DNA of 64,000 nucleotides, taken from Candidatus Geothrix odensensis. GTDB lineage: Bacteria; Acidobacteriota; Holophagae; Holophagales; Holophagaceae. The stretch covers positions 58,766 through 122,765 of the forward strand of contig JADKCH010000009.1 of the NCBI GenBank assembly GCA_016714685.1, given 5' to 3'. A model generated the notes under the pieces. The model was not told where the DNA came from. It worked only from the letters and a program-made list of their open reading frames with translations, and searched no databases. Of the stretch, positions 1-7,920 are shown piece after piece. Numbering within the stretch: position 1 is the first letter of the stretch; each line of letters begins with the position of its first letter. The position numbers and the translations under genes were made by a program.

Positions 1-1
1 G

Positions 2-478
2 CCCCTGGCCTGGGCCCAGGGCATGAACGAGGATCTCTGCCGCTCCACTCTGGCCGAGCAGTTCGCCACGGCCTGGCTGGGCCGGCTCGACCCCGTCTCC
101 AACCGCCTGCGCTACGTGGTGGCCGGACATTGCGCCCCCCTGCGGATCGTGGGCGGGGCCAAGGGCGGGCTGCAGCGCTCTGAGGTCCTGCGGGGCAAGG
201 GCTTCATGCTGGGCCTGGACGAGCAGCTGCCCTTCATGGAACACGATGCCGAGTTTCTGCCGGAGGACCGCCTGGTGCTCTACACCGACGGCCTGGTGGA
301 GGTGGAACGCGAGGACCGCACCATGCTCGAGGAGGCCGGCCTGCGCCGCATCTGCGCGGAACTGCCGGTGGGCGCGGAAGCGGCGGCCGATGCCGTCATC
401 GCCCAGGCTCGCACCTTCAACCACCCCGCGCCTTTCCTGGACGACGTGACCCTGGTGATCCTGGACCGCAAGGCCTAG
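2..478 (+). CDS. SpoIIE-type PP2C serine phosphatase, C-terminal part (5' end outside window)
   Basis: Only the C-terminal part of a phosphatase is present; the reading frame is open to the left edge, so the ATG at 23 is internal. The visible part has the hallmarks of the SpoIIE/RsbU PP2C fold: the VVAGHCAPL segment (usual form AGHPP), the G-FMLGL strand, RLVLYTDGLVE (an acidic metal-binding loop) and the terminal DDVTLVILDRK, where the DD pair normally binds Mn/Mg. Such enzymes dephosphorylate anti-sigma antagonists or other partner-switch proteins; the sensory input domain would lie upstream. Its stop codon overlaps the stop of the convergent hldD gene by a few bases. Family assignment is firm; the substrate is unknown. 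Confidence 0.85.
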   Translation, partial: PLAWAQGMNEDLCRSTLAEQFATAWLGRLDPVSNRLRYVVAGHCAPLRIVGGAKGGLQRSEVLRGKGFMLGLDEQLPFMEHDAEFLPEDRLVLYTDGLVEVEREDRTMLEEAGLRRICAELPVGAEAAADAVIAQARTFNHPAPFLDDVTLVILDRKA

Positions 479-1410
479 ATCTCAGCCAGTGTGGCCGCGA
501 TGCCGGCTTCCATCTCGGTGAAGGGGGTCGTGTAGCCCGCGGCCCGCAGGCTGCGCACATCCGCCTGGGTGAAGCTCTGGTACTTGCCGCGCAGCTCGTC
601 GGGGAAGGGGATGTAGTCGATGCGGCCCTGGCCCAGGTGGGCGATGAGGGTCTTGGCGATGTCGTTGAAGCTGCGGGCGCGGCCCGTGCCGGCGTTCACG
701 ATGGCCTTCGCCATGCCCGCGCCGCCGAAGTGGAGGTTGATGGCCACGATGTCGCCCACGAAGACGAAGTCGCGCTTCTGCTCGCCGTCTCCGAAGCCGT
801 CGGTCCCCTTGAACAGCCGGCAGGCTCCGGTGTCCTTCAGCTGGCGGAGCAGCTGGTGCAGCACGGACATCATGCGGCCCTTGTGGTGCTCCCGCGGGCC
901 GAAGACGTTGAAGTAGCGCAGGCCCACCACGGGGCTCTGGATGGCGGGCATGAGGCTGCGCACGTGCTGGTCGAAGGCCAGCTTGGAATAGCCGTAGACG
1001 TTCAGGGGACCCTCGTTCTTCGCCACCGGTTCGAAGTCCGTGCTGGCCCCATAGGTGGCCGCGCTGCTGGCATAGACCAGGGGCGTCTTGCGGGCCAGGC
1101 ACCAGTGGAGCAGGGCCTTCGAGTCCCCGTAGTTGTTCTCCATCATGTAGCGTCCATCGGATTCCATGGTGTCGGAGCAGGCCCCGTTGTGGAACACGGC
1201 CTCGGGCTGGAGGTCCAGGGTGCCGGCATCCAGCCGGGCCCTGAACTCGCGCTTGTCCATGTAGTCGGACAGGGTCAGGTCCGCCAGATTGCGGGCCTTC
1301 TCGGCCCGGGCCAGGTTGTCCACCACCAGGATGTCCTCATGGCCGCGCCGGTTCAGCTCCCGCACCAGGTTGCTGCCCACGAATCCCGCGCCGCCAGTGA
1401 CAATGAACAT
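475..1410 (-). CDS. hldD: ADP-L-glycero-D-manno-heptose 6-epimerase
   Basis: Extended short-chain dehydrogenase of 311 residues that epimerises ADP-D-glycero-D-manno-heptose to the L-glycero form, giving the activated heptose for the LPS inner core. The NAD(P) loop TGGAGFVGSN sits at residues 5-14, and the catalytic Tyr-x3-Lys is the YGYSK motif at about 139-143. The RREHHKGRM-like stretch (here PREHHKGRMMS) is typical of HldD. Length matches the family. A heptosyltransferase and a GT4 glycosyltransferase lie further along on the same strand, which supports an LPS core role. The C-terminal end overlaps the convergent phosphatase gene. Confidence 0.95.
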   Translation of the reverse strand: MFIVTGGAGFVGSNLVRELNRRGHEDILVVDNLARAEKARNLADLTLSDYMDKREFRARLDAGTLDLQPEAVFHNGACSDTMESDGRYMMENNYGDSKALLHWCLARKTPLVYASSAATYGASTDFEPVAKNEGPLNVYGYSKLAFDQHVRSLMPAIQSPVVGLRYFNVFGPREHHKGRMMSVLHQLLRQLKDTGACRLFKGTDGFGDGEQKRDFVFVGDIVAINLHFGGAGMAKAIVNAGTGRARSFNDIAKTLIAHLGQGRIDYIPFPDELRGKYQSFTQADVRSLRAAGYTTPFTEMEAGIAATLAEI

Positions 1411-1472
1411 GTCCGACTCCTCGTCTCAAGCATAGCGGTTTCGCCGTCGGCCAACGCGTTGGCCAACGGCCC

Positions 1473-2423
1473 CTATCCGATGGTGTCTTCCGCCTCGATG
1501 GGGGCCAGGCGGCGCAGCAGTCTCGGCCCCAGCTCCGTCACCAGGGTGGCGGCCAGGATGAGCAGGCCGCCCATGAGCTGGACGGGACTCAGGTGCTCGC
1601 GGATGCCCGGTACCAGGCCACTGACGGCGATGGCGGCGGTCCAGACCGGCTCGGTGGACAGGAGGATGCCGCTCTCGGTGGCGCCCAGGCGCGCCTGCAT
1701 GGCGCTCTGCACGTAGAACGCGAGGCTCGTGGCGAGGACCCCCATGAAGGCCAGGGCCGCCCACGTGCCGGCCCGCGACAGGGCCGCCCCGGCGCCCTGG
1801 AAACCGAATGGGGCGGGCAGCGCGAGCGTGACCACCAGGGAGACGGCGCCGGTCACGGCCACCTGCACGAAGGCGAGGACCCAGCCGGAGGACCGGCGCG
1901 AGAAGTGCGAGGTCATCACGATGTGGAAGCCACAGAGCACGGCCGCCAGGAGGGTCTCGGAATCCCCGCGGTTCCAGCCGCCCCAGGCCGCGCCGGGCTC
2001 CCGGACCAGCAGGACCAGGCCAGTCAGGGCCACCAGGGCGCCGAGGGCGTGGGAGGGCCTCAGGCGGTCGCCGACCAGCAGCGCCACCATGGGCGTGAAG
2101 ATCACGTAAAGTCCCGTGATGAACCCGGACTTCGAGGTGGTGGTGAACCGCAGCCCGTCCGTCTGCAGCCAAAACAGGGTGACCAGCACCAGACCCAGCC
2201 AGAGGCCATCCAGGACATCGCGCCGGCGGAGGGGCACCTTCAGGAGCACCAGCATCATCCCGAGGCCAAGGGTGCCGATGGCGAAGCGCAGTGCGAGGAG
2301 GGCTCCCACCGACAATCCCGCCTGGAGGCAGTACTTCGTGGCCGGGAAGCCGCCGCCCCACACCGCCGCGATGGCGGCCATGGAGAGGACGGCGATCAGG
2401 TGAGAGGCGCGGGATTCCGGCAT
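1473..2423 (-). CDS. EamA/DMT-superfamily membrane transporter
   Basis: Integral membrane protein of about 316 residues with roughly ten hydrophobic segments arranged as two EamA repeats, the architecture of drug/metabolite exporters of the RhaT/YdcZ type. Conserved features include the N-terminal AAVWGGGFPATKY (usual form WG..F...K) and SKSGFITGLYVIFTPMVALL at the end of the first repeat. A GTG two codons upstream (2429) is an alternative start; the ATG at 2423 is used here. It lies 62 bp upstream of hldD on the same strand. The substrate cannot be read from sequence; amino acids or other small metabolites are the usual cargo. Confidence 0.85.
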   Translation of the reverse strand: MPESRASHLIAVLSMAAIAAVWGGGFPATKYCLQAGLSVGALLALRFAIGTLGLGMMLVLLKVPLRRRDVLDGLWLGLVLVTLFWLQTDGLRFTTTSKSGFITGLYVIFTPMVALLVGDRLRPSHALGALVALTGLVLLVREPGAAWGGWNRGDSETLLAAVLCGFHIVMTSHFSRRSSGWVLAFVQVAVTGAVSLVVTLALPAPFGFQGAGAALSRAGTWAALAFMGVLATSLAFYVQSAMQARLGATESGILLSTEPVWTAAIAVSGLVPGIREHLSPVQLMGGLLILAATLVTELGPRLLRRLAPIEAEDTIG

Positions 2424-2489
2424 CCTCACAGGCTATCGCCGGGAGCGGACCCCTCCGAGCGGAACTTTCACAGGAACGGCCGTCCGCCG

Positions 2490-3452
2490 CTATTTCAGCA
2501 GGGCCACCACGCGGATCGTCAACTCCGGCTGATCGGGATCATCGGTGGTCAAGGCCAGGATCTCGCTGTACCGCCCGGCCTTCGCGGTGGGGGGGAACAC
2601 CACGGTCAGGTCCATGGTTGAACCCTTCTGGTCCAGCCCTTCGACCCGCATGCCCTGGAAGGAGGGACGGGTGCCCGTGATGCGAAACGACCGGCCCTCC
2701 GCCTGCTTGAGGGTCAGCTTCTGCCGGAGCTCCTTGCCCGCCGCGTCCTGGAAGACCAGCTCGACCGGGCTGGCCTGGATCGAGGGCTTGAGGTCCCACT
2801 GGATGTTCAGGGGCAGCTGGCGCATGCGGGGGTTGGTGAACCGCACCGTGGCCTGCTCCACGCCCCGATAGTGGCCCGCGGGCACCTTGCGGCCATCGAA
2901 GGAGACCTCGAGCACGAGGTCCTTGCCCTCGGGCCGGTAGGTGAAGGTGAGGAAGGGCGCGCCCGGGGCCTTCACGTCCACGACCTGGACAGGCTCCCCA
3001 TTGCCACTGGCGTAGCGGACCTGGCTCCGGGTGGTGGCCGATTTGGGTGCCTGGTGGAAATAGACGGACTCCACCGAGGGCATGATCTCCTGCACGACTT
3101 CGGCCTCCAGGGTCAGGCTCAGGTTCGGCGTCTTCGGATCGTTGCAGACCACCTCGATGGACTTGCGCACGCCGCCCTTGAGGCCCTTGGGATCGAACAT
3201 GGCCTCGATCTCCGTGGATTCCCCGGGGGCGATGGACCACTTGCCGAGCATCGTGTAGGTGCAGCCGCAGCTGGGCCGGACCTGGGTGATGCTCAGGAAG
3301 GCGTTGCCCGTGTTGGTCACCCGGTACTTGGCGGCCACTTTCTTGTCCGGCGTGATGCGGCCGAAGTCGTGATGGGTCTTGTCGAAGGTGATGACGGGCG
3401 CCTGGGCCATCAGGGTGGCGGTGGCGCAGGCGAACACGAGACGACGGAACAT
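2490..3452 (-). CDS. Secreted DUF1573 protein
   Basis: A 320-residue exported protein. It begins with a short signal peptide (MFRRLVFACATATLMAQA), followed by a DUF1573 domain: FDKTHHDFGRI, then TNTGNAFLSITQVRPSCGCT, the typical SCGC motif of this Ig-like/ASPM-SPD2-Hydin-related fold. A second beta-rich domain ends in the LTTDDPDQPELTIRV strand, again an ASH-like element. The start at 3452 is chosen because of the GAGG ribosome site 7 bases upstream and the signal peptide; the same frame stays open another 320 bases upstream through a C-tract, but that part is low-complexity shadow. The function of DUF1573 proteins is not established; extracytoplasmic location is inferred. Confidence 0.8.
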   Translation of the reverse strand: MFRRLVFACATATLMAQAPVITFDKTHHDFGRITPDKKVAAKYRVTNTGNAFLSITQVRPSCGCTYTMLGKWSIAPGESTEIEAMFDPKGLKGGVRKSIEVVCNDPKTPNLSLTLEAEVVQEIMPSVESVYFHQAPKSATTRSQVRYASGNGEPVQVVDVKAPGAPFLTFTYRPEGKDLVLEVSFDGRKVPAGHYRGVEQATVRFTNPRMRQLPLNIQWDLKPSIQASPVELVFQDAAGKELRQKLTLKQAEGRSFRITGTRPSFQGMRVEGLDQKGSTMDLTVVFPPTAKAGRYSEILALTTDDPDQPELTIRVVALLK

Positions 3453-3489
3453 GCGGAACCTCGGAGGAGACTTGAATTCTATACGGAGA

Positions 3490-4506
3490 TCAACGGTTCG
3501 GGGGGGGGGGGCGGGGGGCCCGCTCCCTTCCGGCCCCACGGGGTTTTGTATGGCTCTTGAGTTCAGCCCAGACCTGGTCGGGCCCGATGTCCGCCAGGCA
3601 GGGATGTCCGGGCGTGAAGCAATCCGGCTTGAAGCAGGGGGCGCAGGGAATCCCCTCCTTCCGCAGCCCCCGGCTCCGGGGTCCCCAGGGGGTGGAGCCG
3701 CCGGGATCCGTGGCGCCGTAGAGGGCCAGGGCCGGCGCTCCGGTGGCGGCGGCGAGGTGGCTGAGGCCGGAGTCATTGCCGAGGACGCCTGCGGCGCCGC
3801 GCATCCAGGCGGCGGCCTCCTTGAGCGTCGTCTGGCCGCAGAGGTTGATGCCCTCGGCGCCGGCCACCGCGGCGCAGGTGGCGGCCTCGTCCGGGGAACC
3901 CAGCACGGCCACGGCGAATCCTTCCGAGCGGGCCCTGAGCAGGAGGGCCCGGTAGTGCTCCACGGGCCAGGCCTTGGATGGCCAGGTGGAACCAGGCATC
4001 AGGCAGAGGTAGCGCTCTGCAGGCTTGTCGATGGCGATCCCCGGATCGAAGTCGGCAAAGGGCATGGGCGGCAGGTCCGGCCAGCGCCGCGCGAGCACCG
4101 CGTGATACCTGAGCAGGAAGGGGCCTTCCGCTTCCCAGAAGGGGCCACTGTGGGTGTTGAAGGGGCCCGCCAGGCTCTCGTCCACGCCGATGCGCTCGGG
4201 CACGCGGGCCAGCCAGGCCGCCAGGGCCGGGCGCAGGGACTTCGGGAAGTGGATGCTGCGGTCGGCGCGGTGCTGGCGCAGGGTGGCGGCCATGGCCAGG
4301 GGGCCGGGCTTGCCCTCGTCCGGCAGCGTCGCGTCGCAGAACCAGGTGCCCTCGACGAGGCCGACGGTGGTCTTCGGTCCCCAGACGACGAGGGGGCCGG
4401 CGCCGATCTCCCGCAGGAGGCGCAGCACCGGCAGCTGCATGGCGGCATCGCCCACGAACCGCGGGAAGCGCACCCAGGTGGCGTGGTCGGGGATCACGAC
4501 AGTCAT
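3490..4506 (-). CDS. Glycosyltransferase family 9 (LPS heptosyltransferase-like)
   Basis: A 338-residue protein of the ADP-heptose:LPS heptosyltransferase family. Visible elements are the N-terminal RFPRFVGDAAMQLPVLRLL (usual form R.S.lGD.l...P), the central YLCLMPGSTWPSKAWPVEHY (usual form pGa....K.Wp...f), and the GNDSGLSHLAAATGAPALALYGATDP block that holds the nucleotide-sugar site. It would transfer heptose to the lipid A-core, in line with nearby hldD. The start and its GGAG site lie inside an inserted hairpin element; a 52-bp copy of codons 4-20 is left downstream of the GT4 gene. The C-terminal tail after AELKS is a Pro/Arg-rich stretch encoded by a C12 tract and is probably not part of the fold. 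Confidence 0.85.
   Translation of the reverse strand: MTVVIPDHATWVRFPRFVGDAAMQLPVLRLLREIGAGPLVVWGPKTTVGLVEGTWFCDATLPDEGKPGPLAMAATLRQHRADRSIHFPKSLRPALAAWLARVPERIGVDESLAGPFNTHSGPFWEAEGPFLLRYHAVLARRWPDLPPMPFADFDPGIAIDKPAERYLCLMPGSTWPSKAWPVEHYRALLLRARSEGFAVAVLGSPDEAATCAAVAGAEGINLCGQTTLKEAAAWMRGAAGVLGNDSGLSHLAAATGAPALALYGATDPGGSTPWGPRSRGLRKEGIPCAPCFKPDCFTPGHPCLADIGPDQVWAELKSHTKPRGAGRERAPRPPPPNR
3500..3518. repeat. Homopolymer G12 (C12 on the coding strand) within the 3' end of the GT9 gene
   Basis: Twelve G residues at 3500-3511, one C, then six G residues. On the minus strand this is a C12 tract 3-9 codons before the GT9 stop codon. Such tracts are prone to slippage in replication and to sequencing error. 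Confidence 0.9.
4446..4497. repeat. 52-bp direct repeat, copy 1 (inside the GT9 gene start)
   Basis: Identical over 52 bases to 4622-4673. This copy encodes about residues 4-20 of the GT9 protein. The match ends at both borders (4445/4621 and 4498/4674 differ). Confidence 0.95.
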
Positions 4507-4621
4507 CTTGAAAGCTCCAGCGGGGCTCGCCGCCGGGGACTACCCCCCGATCGCACCGCGCCCCGCGCGGTGCTCCTGCGCTCGCTGCGGCTTCGCCTTG
4601 CGACCGCAGAGGGGGCCCCGT
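4498..4621. repeat. GC-rich hairpin element between two 52-bp direct repeats
   Basis: This 124-bp segment is bounded by the perfect 52-bp repeats. It contains two strong hairpins: GCACCGCG/CGCGGTGC (4553-4560 with 4566-4573) and CTGCGG/CCGCAG (4585-4590 with 4604-4609), and ends in GGGGGCCCC. It provides the start codon and ribosome site of the GT9 gene. It looks like a small REP/MITE-like intergenic repeat; no transposase is present. A related layout occurs at 17920-18009. Confidence 0.6.
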
Positions 4622-4673
4622 CATCGCCCACGAACCGCGGGAAGCGCACCCAGGTGGCGTGGTCGGGGATCAC
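4622..4673. repeat. 52-bp direct repeat, copy 2 (over the stop of the GT4 gene)
   Basis: Exact copy of 4446-4497. Its last bases include the TGA stop codon of the GT4 gene. In minus-strand sense the copy begins GTGATCCCC, so the original GT9 start may have been this GTG overlapping the GT4 stop (GTGA), before the element separated the two genes. That history is inference. Confidence 0.9.
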
Positions 4674-5794
4674 AGCCACTCGGCCACCGCCTCGCGGAAC
4701 TTCGCCGCGGCGTCGTAGTCCCGGGTCAGGGCGGTGCCGAAGGCGTGGGCCTTCGCCCGCTGGGCTTCCCAGCCGGGGGCGTAGGTCATGAGCGGGGCGA
4801 GGCGGGCCGCGGCAGCCTCCAGGAGGGGGGCCGGGACGGAGCGGCGGTCATCCGGCTTCTTGATGAGGAAGCCCCCGTCACCATCCCTCAGCTGGGTTCC
4901 GATGCCACCCACCGTGGGCGCCAGGACCGGCACGCCCCGCTCCATGGCCTCGATGAGGGCGATGGGAAAGAAGCCCTCGTTGCGGCTGGTCATGACGTAG
5001 AGGTCCAGGGCCGTGAAGGCGGGGCGGAGATCCGCCTGGGGGCCCAGCCGGACGGTGCGGTCGCGGAGGGGCGAGGCGGCCAGGCGCTGGTCGAGCGCCG
5101 CCGCGGTGTCGGCTTCCTCCCGTCCGGCGAAGAGCAGGTGGACGTCTCCGAGTGCCTCGGCGAAGGTGACGACGCCGGCGGGATCCTTGCGGCCATCGAC
5201 CTGCCCGACGTAGCCCACCACGATGCCAGTGGTCGGCAGTCCCAGCTGCTGCCGCGCGGCCTGGCGCTCCTCCGGGGTCGCCGCGGGGACCTCGGGGCGG
5301 GGATAGAGCGGATGGATGATGCTGCAGGGCGCCGGGCTGAGGTGCTCCCGCACGGCGGCGGTGAAGTCGTAGGTGCAGATCCAGCGGTTCACCAGGTTCC
5401 GCACGCCCCGGTACTTGCGGAGATGGCGCTCGTAGTGCTCATGCAGGGTGAGCACCATGGGGATCTTCAAGCCGAGGCGGGCCAGCCAGGGCAGGGCGCG
5501 CTGCACGCCCTTGTGGTTGCAGACGACCAGCAGGTCGGGCCGGGTCCGCCACAGCCAGCGGAAGGCGCCCAGGGCGCCTGGCAGGTGGACCACCTCGACC
5601 ACGTTGGGATTCCGTTCCCTCAGCTCGGGCTCGATGTCGCGCCTTCCCGGCTCCTTGCGGAAGAGCACGGAAACCTTGACGGGCAGGGCAGCCAGGGCGG
5701 CCACCTGCTCCAGGAGCACTCGCTCACCGCCCCCGTAGGACAGCTTCCGGTGGGCGAACACGACGTGCTTCACGGGACTCCAGGCGAGGTTCAT
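4670..5794 (-). CDS. Glycosyltransferase family 4
   Basis: A 374-residue GT-B glycosyltransferase. The N-terminal HRKLSYGGGERVLLEQ motif is the acceptor-side GGaErv signature of GT4 enzymes. The C-terminal half carries VVGYVGQVDGRKDPAGV (usual form G.l...KG...), ALDLYVMTSRNEGFFPIALIEAMERGVPVLA (the E-x7-E donor motif) and VGGIGTQLRDGDGGFL. It probably builds LPS core or another surface glycan with the GT9 enzyme downstream. An upstream GTG (5833) and a downstream GTG (5773, after a GGAG) are other possible starts; the ATG at 5794 is used. The last codons run into the 52-bp duplicated segment. Confidence 0.85.
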   Translation of the reverse strand: MNLAWSPVKHVVFAHRKLSYGGGERVLLEQVAALAALPVKVSVLFRKEPGRRDIEPELRERNPNVVEVVHLPGALGAFRWLWRTRPDLLVVCNHKGVQRALPWLARLGLKIPMVLTLHEHYERHLRKYRGVRNLVNRWICTYDFTAAVREHLSPAPCSIIHPLYPRPEVPAATPEERQAARQQLGLPTTGIVVGYVGQVDGRKDPAGVVTFAEALGDVHLLFAGREEADTAAALDQRLAASPLRDRTVRLGPQADLRPAFTALDLYVMTSRNEGFFPIALIEAMERGVPVLAPTVGGIGTQLRDGDGGFLIKKPDDRRSVPAPLLEAAAARLAPLMTYAPGWEAQRAKAHAFGTALTRDYDAAAKFREAVAEWL

Positions 5795-5863
5795 GGCCGG
5801 ATTCAGGATAGGATGACTGACCCAATGCGTCACAATCCTCGGGCGTCACACTCACAGGTTGCC

Positions 5864-7318
5864 ATGTCCCCTGCCTCGACCCAACGGATCCTGCTGGTGG
5901 AGGATGAACCCGGCCTCCGGGAGGTGCTCACCCTGGCCCTGGAGGGAGCCGGCTTCAAATGTGAGGCGGCATCCGGCATCGAGGAGGGGCAGCGGGCCCT
6001 CCGGGAAACCACGTTCGACGGCGTACTGTCCGACCTGAAGCTCAAGGACGGGTCGGGCATCGAGCTGCTGACCTGGATGAAGGAGCAGGGCCTGGAGACC
6101 CCGGTGGTCATCATGACCGCCTACGCCACCACGGAGACCACGGTGCAGGCCCTCAACCAGGGCGCGGTGGACTTCATCACCAAGCCCTTCAAGCACGAGG
6201 ACTTGATCGCCTCCCTCAAGGGCCTGCTCGCCGCAGCGGAACCCCAGGCCGCACCGCCCTCGGACCTGGGGGAGCTGGTGGGGGTGGGCCCCATCATGCG
6301 CAAGATCAACGCCCTCATCGGCAAGGTCTCCAGGGCCGACACCACTGTGCTGCTGACCGGTGAGAGCGGCACGGGCAAGGAGGTGGTGGCCCGGCTCATC
6401 CACCGGTACTCCGACCGGGCGAAGGGGCCCTTCGTGGCCGTGAACTGCGGGGCCCTGCCCGAGGCGCTGCTGGAGAGCGAGCTGTTCGGCTTCGAGAAGG
6501 GGGCCTTCACGGGCGCCGGCGCCATGAAACGGGGACTGTTCGAGGAGGCCGGTGGGGGCATGCTCTTCCTCGACGAGATCGGGGAGATGCCGCTGTCGCT
6601 GCAGGTGAAGCTGCTGCGGGTGCTGCAGGAGCGCAAGTTCCGACGCCTGGGGGCCACGGAGGAGCGGGCCGTGGACGTGCGGGTCATCGCCGCCACCAAC
6701 CGCGACCTGCGGGCCCGGGCCGAGACCGGGGCCTTCCGCGAGGATCTCTACTACCGCCTGAACATCCTCCAGATCGAATTGCCCCCGCTGCGGGAGCGCC
6801 CCGAGGATTTGCCGGTGCTGGCCGAGCACTTCATCCGCCGCTCCTGCCACAAGCTGGGCAAGGCGCCCATGCAGCTGCACCCGGAGACCATGTCCCAGCT
6901 GCTCTGCCACCGGTTCCCGGGCAATGTCCGCGAGCTGGAGAACCTCATGGAGCGCTGCGTGGCGCTCAACCCCGGCGGGCCCATCACGAAGGACCTGCTG
7001 CCGGAGGGGCTCGGCCAGACGGGGCCCGCCCAGGACCTGAGCCGCCTCGCCCCCCTGGTCATCCCCCCGGAGGGCTTCGACCTCGAAGCCTGGATCCAGG
7101 CCCTGAAGGGACATTTCCTCCGGCGGGCCCTGGATGAGGTCGGGGGCGTCAAGACCAAGGCCGGCAAGCGCCTCGGCATGACCTTCCGGGCCTACCGGTA
7201 CTGGCTGGCCGAACTCGGTGGGTTGGAGGCGCTCCCCGCGGAATTTCCCTGGCCCGCGGATTTCCCCGCCCAGCCGGTGGATGAAGGCGGTGGAACCGAG
7301 GGTTCCAAGGAGGCATGA
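5864..7318 (+). CDS. Sigma-54-dependent NtrC-family response regulator
   Basis: A 484-residue regulator with three parts. The receiver domain covers residues 1-120, with acidic pocket E13/D14, phospho-acceptor D57 (SDLKLKDGSG) and K107 (TKPF). The AAA+ domain covers about 135-375, with Walker A GESGTGKE at 166-173 and the sigma-54 contact loop GAFTGA at 213-218, followed by LFLDEIGEMP (Walker B). The Fis-like helix-turn-helix is near the C-terminus (LRRALDEVGGVKTKAGKRLGMTFRAYRYWL). It activates RpoN promoters when phosphorylated. No histidine kinase is adjacent. Start ATGs at 5813 and 5825 are also in frame. Its neighbour 90 bp downstream is a type IV pilin-like gene, and such regulators often control pilins, but that target is a guess. 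Confidence 0.9.
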   Translation: MSPASTQRILLVEDEPGLREVLTLALEGAGFKCEAASGIEEGQRALRETTFDGVLSDLKLKDGSGIELLTWMKEQGLETPVVIMTAYATTETTVQALNQGAVDFITKPFKHEDLIASLKGLLAAAEPQAAPPSDLGELVGVGPIMRKINALIGKVSRADTTVLLTGESGTGKEVVARLIHRYSDRAKGPFVAVNCGALPEALLESELFGFEKGAFTGAGAMKRGLFEEAGGGMLFLDEIGEMPLSLQVKLLRVLQERKFRRLGATEERAVDVRVIAATNRDLRARAETGAFREDLYYRLNILQIELPPLRERPEDLPVLAEHFIRRSCHKLGKAPMQLHPETMSQLLCHRFPGNVRELENLMERCVALNPGGPITKDLLPEGLGQTGPAQDLSRLAPLVIPPEGFDLEAWIQALKGHFLRRALDEVGGVKTKAGKRLGMTFRAYRYWLAELGGLEALPAEFPWPADFPAQPVDEGGGTEGSKEA

Positions 7319-7367
7319 TGCCCATGAATGCTTGCTTTTCCGGCCTTTCCTGGCACACTGGAACGCT

Positions 7368-7384
7368 CGGATGCGACGCATCCG
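7368..7384. repeat. Inverted repeat upstream of the pilin gene
   Basis: Perfect 7-bp arms CGGATGC/GCATCCG with a 3-base spacer, 24 bp upstream of the pilin start codon. It could be an operator or a 5'-UTR hairpin; there is no T-run. Confidence 0.35.
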
Positions 7385-7407
7385 ACCCCTCACCCCGGAC
7401 CCCGACC

Positions 7408-7920
7408 ATGAGCACCCCTTCGACCCAGGACTCCGCCCAGGCCCAGCGTGCGGCCCGCGGTTTCTCCCTCCTGGAACTGCTGGTGGCGATGATGATCATC
7501 GCCGTGCTGGGCACCCTGGGGTTCTCCCAGTACCGGAAGCAGGGCGCCCAGGCCCGTTATCTCAAGGCCCAGGATGAGCTGAAGATCGTGGCCGAGGGCT
7601 TGGACCAGTACTGGCTCAAGCACGGAACCTACCCGGATTTCGGCAGTTACGAAGCCATGATCGATGGGAACTCCGTCCTGGTGAAGGAGAGCCTCATCAA
7701 GGTCGGCATGTCCGCCCAGGATCCCTTCAAGCAACCCTACGAGGGCAAGTCCACCCGCGCTTCCTACGATCTGAAGTGCCTCGGCGACCCGGACAATCAG
7801 GAGGACTACGGCCCCTTCACCCGGACGCCGGGTCAGGGCCAGGTCATGGGCAACGGCCCCTCGGCGGGAGGCGCCCCCAAGGCGGACCTCCCCGCGGGCG
7901 ATGCCGGAGTGCAGAAGTGA
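7408..7920 (+). CDS. Type IV pilin-like / pseudopilin with prepilin peptidase site
   Basis: A 170-residue class III signal protein. The 18-residue basic leader ends in ...ARG and is followed by FSLLELLVAMMIIAVLGTLGF: cleavage by PilD after Gly18 leaves N-terminal Phe, and the essential Glu is at +5 of the mature protein. A hydrophobic alpha-1 helix is followed by a small globular domain with GTYPDFGSYEAMI and DPFKQPYEGK, like short pseudopilins (GspG/PilE class). The ATG at 7408 is chosen because it gives a normal leader length; in-frame upstream codons back to 7315 are unlikely. Its TGA stop overlaps the GTG start of the next gene, so the two are probably translationally coupled. Confidence 0.85.
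   Translation: MSTPSTQDSAQAQRAARGFSLLELLVAMMIIAVLGTLGFSQYRKQGAQARYLKAQDELKIVAEGLDQYWLKHGTYPDFGSYEAMIDGNSVLVKESLIKVGMSAQDPFKQPYEGKSTRASYDLKCLGDPDNQEDYGPFTRTPGQGQVMGNGPSAGGAPKADLPAGDAGVQK

Noticed and set aside
3453..3776. N-terminal extension of the DUF1573 protein upstream of 3452
   Set aside because: It is Pro/Arg-rich shadow of the GT9 gene, lacks a ribosome site and would bury the signal peptide.
4154..5863. Extension of the response regulator frame far upstream
   Set aside because: The extra part is antisense to GT9/GT4; the receiver domain begins properly at 5864.
7351..7366. TGGCAC-N-GC resembling a sigma-54 promoter upstream of the pilin gene
   Set aside because: The distance between the GG and GC elements is one base too long and the TTGC block is missing (AACGC).
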